Shown one piece after another: positions 22,375-26,047 of a DNA stretch of 26,047 nt. Each line of letters starts with the position of its first letter. Position 1 is the first letter of the stretch. The DNA comes from a virus. The DNA lies in IMG/VR virus record IMGVR_UViG_3300043464_000465, positions 1 through 26,047 of that record, one strand, 5' to 3'. The notes below the pieces were generated by a model. That model made no database searches. It was not told where the DNA came from and worked only from the letters and a program-made list of their open reading frames with translations. A program made the position numbers and the translations under genes.

Positions 22375-22977
22375 ATGTCAGTTTACAAAAAATTAAACAA
22401 TGCACGATTAGAGCTACAAAATACTAAACTAAGCAAGTCCGGTCACAACAAATTTGCTGGCTACAAATACTTTGAGCTTGGTGACTTCTTGCCAACCATC
22501 AATACCATATTTAGCAATGCTGGCTTGTGTGGTGTGGTTAGCTTTACATCAGACTTAGCAACATTGACTATTACAGACGTTGATGACAATTCACAGATAG
22601 TTATCACTAGCCCTATGGGTAGCGCAGCGTTAAAGGGTTGCCATGAGGTGCAAAACGTAGGTGCGGTAGAAACATATCAACGCAGGTACTTGTGGGTCAC
22701 GGCAATGGAAATCGTGGAGCATGATGCACTTGATGCCACTACTGGAGCAGAGAAACCAGTAATACCAGAACTCAAGTCACCAGAGTACAGCAAGGAAGAG
22801 ATGGACATCCTGCATTCACTAGCTGAAGGCTTTACTGCATTCGTTGCTGACAACAATCATGCTGAAGCCAAGGTAACGTGGGATGCACTTGATAACGAGC
22901 AGAAGTCTGTAATGTGGGGCTTGTTAGATAGTAAAACTAGGTCATCATACAAAAAATATTCTAGTACAAACAAATAG
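22375..22977 (+). CDS. erf: ERF-family single-strand annealing protein
   Basis: 200 residues from the ATG at 22375 (AAGGAG just before). Marks of the family are KSGHNKFAGYKYFELGDFLP near the start (21-40), an ITSPMGSAALKG segment, and GAVETYQRRYLWVTAMEI (96-113), matching the G..xTYxRRY core. ERF proteins form rings on single-stranded DNA and anneal complementary strands, used by phages to circularise or repair genomes. The C-terminal third is acidic and helical, the usual place for contacts with SSB or nucleases. Confidence 0.9.
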   Translation: MSVYKKLNNARLELQNTKLSKSGHNKFAGYKYFELGDFLPTINTIFSNAGLCGVVSFTSDLATLTITDVDDNSQIVITSPMGSAALKGCHEVQNVGAVETYQRRYLWVTAMEIVEHDALDATTGAEKPVIPELKSPEYSKEEMDILHSLAEGFTAFVADNNHAEAKVTWDALDNEQKSVMWGLLDSKTRSSYKKYSSTNK

Positions 22978-22986
22978 GAGATAGTC

Positions 22987-23139
22987 ATGAATAAAATTTT
23001 AATAGCTTTAGCACTACTAGTAGTATCAGCAACAGCATACGCAGCCTGTACAACTCATACATTTATGTCTGGCGGTAAAATGGTAATGTGTACTACTTGT
23101 TGTGATAGTCTTGGCAACTGCAACACTACCTGTTTTTAG
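22987..23139 (+). CDS. Secreted cysteine-rich peptide
   Basis: 50 residues. A clear signal peptide (MNKILIALALLVVSATAYA, cut after residue 19) is followed by a 31-residue mature peptide with six cysteines (21, 35, 38, 39, 45, 49), in a CTTH...CTTCC...GNC.TTCF pattern. I recall similar tiny phage proteins near ERF genes but no function. It would sit in the periplasm, perhaps with three disulfides; host envelope change or superinfection exclusion are possible guesses. GGAG precedes the ATG. Confidence 0.8.
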   Translation: MNKILIALALLVVSATAYAACTTHTFMSGGKMVMCTTCCDSLGNCNTTCF

Positions 23140-23145
23140 GAAAAC

Positions 23146-23421
23146 ATGATGATTATAGAAAAAACTAAAGTAACAATGTCAGAGCAAGATATGCAAGATT
23201 TAATATCTGATGCAGCACGATATAGCTGGTTGCGTGACCATCATGCAAATTATTTACAATCAATTCCTAATTATGCTTCAGATGACATGGAATGTGGAAC
23301 AGAACATATCCAAACAATTATGTTGTGTAATGGTGATGGATGTGCTGAAGAAATAAATGGTGAAGAATTAGATAAAGCAATTGATGATGCAATATTAAAA
23401 GCAACAAGGATAATGCAATGA
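23146..23421 (+). CDS. Conserved small phage protein (RYSWLR type)
   Basis: 91 residues (the second ATG, three bases on, is equally possible; AGGA lies before both). DAARYSWLRDHHANYL and a final EELDKAIDDAIL are features of a small phage family that I know only as hypothetical. Acidic and helical. Confidence 0.7.
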   Translation: MMIIEKTKVTMSEQDMQDLISDAARYSWLRDHHANYLQSIPNYASDDMECGTEHIQTIMLCNGDGCAEEINGEELDKAIDDAILKATRIMQ

Positions 23422-23555
23422 TTATCAAGTCACTATATGGCTTAAAGCCACCCAGCCAAAAAGAGGTGGCAGACCGTGATGCTAAAATAGCACAAGCTAA
23501 AAAACAAATGGGTCACAAATATTTACTTTCAAAACCAATGCCTAGAATTAGGTAA
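23418..23555 (+). CDS. Small basic protein
   Basis: 45 residues, MIIKSLYGLKPPSQKEVADR then a lysine-rich helix. ATGA overlap with the preceding stop. No family recognised; supported by coupling and by the lack of any gap before ssb. Confidence 0.55.
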   Translation: MIIKSLYGLKPPSQKEVADRDAKIAQAKKQMGHKYLLSKPMPRIR

Positions 23556-23572
23556 CAACTAAAGGAACTAAA

Positions 23573-23953
23573 ATGAATTTATTAGCAGCAACAGGTCGCT
23601 TAGGACAAGATGCAAAATTAAGTTACACGGCAAACCAAGATGCAATCTGCAACTTTTCGCTATCATTAACTGCCGGTTATGGTGATAAAGCCACGACCAC
23701 ATGGTTGAACTGTAATCTTTGGGGAAAACGTGCAGAAATACTTGCGCCAATGCTTCTAAAAGGCACACAAATAGGTGTTACAGGCGAGATTAGCTTGCGC
23801 CCATACAAAGGCAAGGATGGCACAGAGAAATCAAGCCTAGAGTGCCGTGTTGGTGACGTAACTTTGCTAGGTGGCAAATCAGAAGGTGGTGCAGCTAAAC
23901 CAGCAGCAAAGGCTGACCCAATGGATGACTTAGAATCAAGTATTCCGTTTTAG
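23573..23953 (+). CDS. ssb: Single-stranded DNA-binding protein
   Basis: 126 residues. The OB-fold is read from MNLLAATGRLGQDAKLSYT, then ICNFSLSLTAGYGDK, then TTTWLNCNLWGKRAEILAPM, then LLKGTQIGVTGEISLRPY. A short Ala/Lys/Gly linker (about 103-114) leads to an acidic tip DDLESSIPF, the tail that binds partner proteins. Length is a little less than host SSB (about 170), the linker being short. Strong AAAGGA before the ATG. It should act with ERF and NinB. Confidence 0.95.
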   Translation: MNLLAATGRLGQDAKLSYTANQDAICNFSLSLTAGYGDKATTTWLNCNLWGKRAEILAPMLLKGTQIGVTGEISLRPYKGKDGTEKSSLECRVGDVTLLGGKSEGGAAKPAAKADPMDDLESSIPF

Positions 23954-23958
23954 CATAC

Positions 23959-23993
23959 AAGGTCGTGTTATGAAACTCAAATGGCACGACCTT
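23959..23993 (+). terminator. Hairpin after ssb
   Basis: AAGGTCGTG (23959-23967) pairs perfectly with CACGACCTT (23985-23993), followed by CTTTTAA. A likely terminator or attenuator, with a weak T run and a 17-base loop. Confidence 0.55.
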
Positions 23994-24026
23994 CTTTTAA
24001 AACCAATAAATTTATGGAGTTTACCT

Positions 24027-24275
24027 ATGTCTAGCAACCCTGTAACTGGAGATAGTCTGGTAAGTAAGATTGGCAGCAAAGAACAAAAAGAAAAGTTTGA
24101 TGAAGGATTTGACCGTATCTTTCGTAAGAAAGACCCAATATGTAATGTGTGTGGCAAGACTTTAAGCACTACGAAAGAATGTGCTTGGACTGGTTGCCAG
24201 CTTAACTGGGATGAAGACCGTATAGACAATATCTCCCAAAATGGGAACGATGGTCTGCACTACGATGACGTTTAA
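24027..24275 (+). CDS. Zinc-ribbon small phage protein
   Basis: 82 residues from the ATG at 24027 with GGAG seven bases before; an in-frame ATG at 23970 lies in the loop of the hairpin without a ribosome site and is rejected. CNVCGKTL and KECAWTGCQLNWDEDRID, then NGNDGLHYDD, match a small phage family known to me only as hypothetical. Four cysteines suggest one zinc. Confidence 0.7.
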   Translation: MSSNPVTGDSLVSKIGSKEQKEKFDEGFDRIFRKKDPICNVCGKTLSTTKECAWTGCQLNWDEDRIDNISQNGNDGLHYDDV

Positions 24276-24361
24276 CGTGAAGCGTTAAAAACATGACTAA
24301 AGCATTCTTTAAACGTGGCAAGCAAATAGCTAAATGGGCAGACAAACAAGGAGAAACTAAT

Positions 24362-24580
24362 ATGCCGTGCCAAGGTGACTGTAATCAAGGAAGGTCGTGC
24401 AACTGTGGGAGTAATAAAGCAGATAGAGCCGTAGTAATTGTAGTAACGTTACTACTTGTCGCTGTAGTTTCTATGGGATTTGGAGTTTATAAACTAATGC
24501 ATGGAACTAAAGGACAAGATTGCGCTGTAAATGTAAAATTTAAAGACTCGTCTGCTACTTATATTGGAACTAGCGTATGA
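24362..24580 (+). CDS. Cysteine-rich membrane-anchored small protein
   Basis: 72 residues from the ATG at 24362, which has GGAG at the right distance; the ATG at 24293 is in frame but poorly placed for translation. The first 16 residues (MPCQGDCNQGRSCNCG) hold four cysteines in the CNQGR.C.C pattern common in phage proteins. One membrane helix follows (about 23-46), then a soluble tail. Function unknown. Confidence 0.65.
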   Translation: MPCQGDCNQGRSCNCGSNKADRAVVIVVTLLLVAVVSMGFGVYKLMHGTKGQDCAVNVKFKDSSATYIGTSV

Positions 24581-24771
24581 CTAAAGACGAAGCATTAAAG
24601 ATGCGAGCAGAGCAAGATGAGCAATGGGAAAAATTAGTTAATCGCAAATGGCAAGGATTAACGGATGAGGAGATACAAGCAATTCGCATAAAAACATTTG
24701 ATGCAGTTGCAACAAATTATGAAACATACCGTGCTATTGAACAAGCATTAAAGGATAAGAATTCAGTTTAG
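24577..24771 (+). CDS. Small conserved hypothetical protein
   Basis: 64 residues. ATGA overlap with the preceding stop. WQGLTDEEIQAIRIKTFD and YETYRAIEQALKDKN resemble a small phage protein I recall as hypothetical. Helical and charged. Confidence 0.65.
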   Translation: MTKDEALKMRAEQDEQWEKLVNRKWQGLTDEEIQAIRIKTFDAVATNYETYRAIEQALKDKNSV

Positions 24772-24969
24772 TCGCTACTATATTGCAAAGTGGTTCAATA
24801 AAGTCGCATATATCACTTTTTTGCGTTTAATTCGTACGAGACAAAAAAGTTTGTGTTGAATAAATGGTTTAAAATTACACACAAGTCTACACTATTAGTT
24901 TAGTTTTGAACTAAAACCTGTTACTTATCGGCAACATAACTGACAGATTGTAAACCATAGGATACAGAT
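24772..24969 (+). promoter_or_regulatory. Intergenic control region
   Basis: 198 bases without a gene. It holds ATATATCAC (24808-24816), the palindrome TCGTACGA (24832-24839) and the inverted repeat TTTAGTT/AACTAAA (24899-24905 with 24909-24915). TTGCAA (24784-24789) with CATATA 18 bases on is a weak promoter candidate. AGGA at 24959-24962 serves the next gene. Confidence 0.4.
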
Positions 24970-25143
24970 ATGAAAATAGAATTGATTGGCGATATAAAAG
25001 ACCACCCAGATGGTAGCGGTATTGCGGAGCTGGACATAGACGAAGAAGGTAAGATGTACTTGATGCAACTAGGCTTTGAAGTTTTGCTTATGCGAGGCAT
25101 TGAGGCAATGAAAGAAGAGTATGCTGATATACCGACCTTATAA
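24970..25143 (+). CDS. Small acidic hypothetical protein
   Basis: 57 residues, MKIELIGDIKDHPDGSGIAE and an ending EVLLMRGIEAMKEEYADIPT. I recall like proteins (beta start, final GIEA helix) in phages beside replication genes, unnamed. AGGA seven bases before the ATG. Confidence 0.65.
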   Translation: MKIELIGDIKDHPDGSGIAELDIDEEGKMYLMQLGFEVLLMRGIEAMKEEYADIPTL

Positions 25144-25258
25144 ACTGCCTAATGGTAAACCTAACTTTGATGGTCGCATGAGGCGATTTAAATCGTTTAG
25201 CAGTAAAAGTAGAGCATTAATTAATTACATTAAAAGAAGGCGAAAATGTACACGTTAG
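25121..25258 (+). CDS. Small very basic protein
   Basis: 45 residues, MLIYRPYKLPNGKPNFDGRM then an Arg/Lys-rich end (YIKRRRKCTR). It starts inside the previous gene in another frame and overlaps the next by 13 bases; AGAAGAG lies before the ATG. It could bind nucleic acid. Confidence 0.5.
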   Translation: MLIYRPYKLPNGKPNFDGRMRRFKSFSSKSRALINYIKRRRKCTR

Positions 25259-25389
25259 ACTACATCTTGTGTTACAAAGAGGCTTTTATACTAGGTATTG
25301 TGGTAGGGTTAATTATATCTACATACTATTCTAAATATGTATATAATAAACAAAAACATAGGAATAAATATGGTAACTCCAATAGATGA
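25246..25389 (+). CDS. Small membrane protein
   Basis: 47 residues with one hydrophobic helix (FILGIVVGLIISTYY, about 14-28) and a basic tail. AGAAGG precedes the ATG. It overlaps the next gene by 20 bases. Function unknown. Confidence 0.55.
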   Translation: MYTLDYILCYKEAFILGIVVGLIISTYYSKYVYNKQKHRNKYGNSNR

Positions 25390-26047
25390 TAAATTAGCGC
25401 AGTACGCTACCAACCGACAATGGGAATACTACTCAAAGTCTTGTGAGCTAGGTTCTAATCGTGCAGCAGCCAAATTCTTTGGTGTAACTGCTACAGTAGT
25501 TGATGTGTCTGTTAGAGGATTAAAGGCTAAAGCAGCACTAGCAGGTTACTCGCCTAATCACGACATGACTAGAGTAGCACCAGAGCCGTTTATAGTTCGT
25601 GGTGTGTCTACCTACTACAATGCTGAAGGTAAGGCTAGTGGGCAATGGGTAAAGAGCCGTATTGATGACAACAAGATGCAGGAGCTTATGCTTCAAGCTG
25701 TTGAGGCAATGAAGGAAGAAATACCTCGCATCTCAATGACAGAGCCTCCACCTTTAGGCAATGACAATCTGCTTAACTGCTACGTAATTACAGATTACCA
25801 CATGGGTATGTTAGCTTGGGATGAAGAATGCGGTGAGAACTGGGATGTAAAGATAGCAGAGGAATTAATTATTAAATGGTTTGCTCAAGCAATACAGCAA
25901 TCACCTAATGCTAATCAAGCCGTGTTTGCCCAGCTATCAGACTTCCTACACTTTGATGGTATGGATGCAGTAACACCAGCATCTAAACATTTGCTAGACG
26001 TAGACTCACGATTTTCAAAATTAGTTCGGTCATCTATACGTGTATTG
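25370..26047 (+). CDS. HTH plus metallophosphoesterase protein, partial
   Basis: 226 residues, open to the window end. Residues about 10-60 (QWEYYSKSCELGSNRAAAKF, then FGVTATVVDVSVRGLKAKA) form a helix-turn-helix of the kind found at the start of phage phosphoesterase-like proteins. From about 140, YVITDYHMGMLAWDEECGEN, then QLSDFLHFDGMDAVTPASKH, then LLDVDSR, follows the D-x-H and (G/S)D pattern of calcineurin-type metallophosphoesterases; the usual GD is SD here. It may act on DNA ends or nucleotides. AGGA seven bases before the ATG. Confidence 0.75.
   Translation, partial: MVTPIDDKLAQYATNRQWEYYSKSCELGSNRAAAKFFGVTATVVDVSVRGLKAKAALAGYSPNHDMTRVAPEPFIVRGVSTYYNAEGKASGQWVKSRIDDNKMQELMLQAVEAMKEEIPRISMTEPPPLGNDNLLNCYVITDYHMGMLAWDEECGENWDVKIAEELIIKWFAQAIQQSPNANQAVFAQLSDFLHFDGMDAVTPASKHLLDVDSRFSKLVRSSIRVL

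Noticed and set aside
23568-23877. Minus-strand open frames opposite ssb
   Set aside because: Shadows of a confidently identified gene, without ribosome sites or recognisable sequence.
23970-24026. Earlier ATG for the zinc-ribbon gene
   Set aside because: It falls in the loop of the hairpin after ssb and has no ribosome site; the ATG at 24027 has one.
1-26047. Integrated prophage or lysogeny module
   Set aside because: A small HTH gene alone is not enough; no integrase, attachment repeat or bacterial flank is visible.

Overview
The window is a stretch of a tailed-phage (podovirus-type) genome. Evidence is a complete head-assembly block (TerS-like, TerL, P22-type portal, scaffold, SU10-type capsid, adaptor), a run of tail and fibre genes, and a replication/recombination block. 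There is no integrase, rRNA, tRNA or bacterial housekeeping gene. Base composition is AT-leaning by eye. The best host clue is a tiny plus-strand gene at 16541-16612 whose 23-residue product has every hallmark of PqqA, the precursor peptide of the methanol-dehydrogenase cofactor PQQ. Together with the aquatic-phage style of the tail genes, this suggests a phage of a methylotroph, probably a betaproteobacterial Methylophilales-type host. The host is inference.

Layout. 1-16258, minus strand: the late region. It is transcribed right to left: a zinc-site protein, a 26-aa membrane peptide, a virion-associated protein, TerS-like, TerL, portal, a 76-aa protein, scaffold, capsid, a 105-aa protein, adaptor, an HNH endonuclease, a 128-aa tail protein, a long YadA-like repeat fibre, small fibre-associated and membrane proteins, two more repeat-rich fibres, a P22 gp10-like protein, a jelly-roll protein and one partial gene. 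Many junctions are TAATG or ATGA overlaps, so translation is probably coupled. 16259-16540: a regulatory gap with a sigma70-like minus promoter and a leader that can fold as a terminator or an alternative hairpin just before the first late gene. 16541-16612: pqqA, alone on the plus strand.

16635-21608, minus strand: the early/replication block. It holds a VRR-NUC nuclease, a terminator-like three-way-junction element, a DUF1376 (lambda O-like) protein with iteron-like repeats inside its gene, a lambda P-like loader, a PD-(D/E)XK-like protein, a small HTH protein with its own promoter, a short TGT/DpdA-like protein, NinB, a Ref-like HNH nuclease, a winged-helix protein and DUF3310. 21609-21723 is a divergent control region.

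21724-26047, plus strand: small early genes plus ERF annealase, SSB, a secreted cysteine-rich peptide, several small membrane proteins, and the start of an HTH/metallophosphoesterase protein cut by the window end.

Working together: ERF, SSB, NinB, Ref and the nucleases form a recombination set, DUF1376 and the P-like protein start replication at the repeats, and the late block packages and builds the virion. PqqA and the TGT-like protein are the accessory genes most likely to touch host metabolism or DNA modification.
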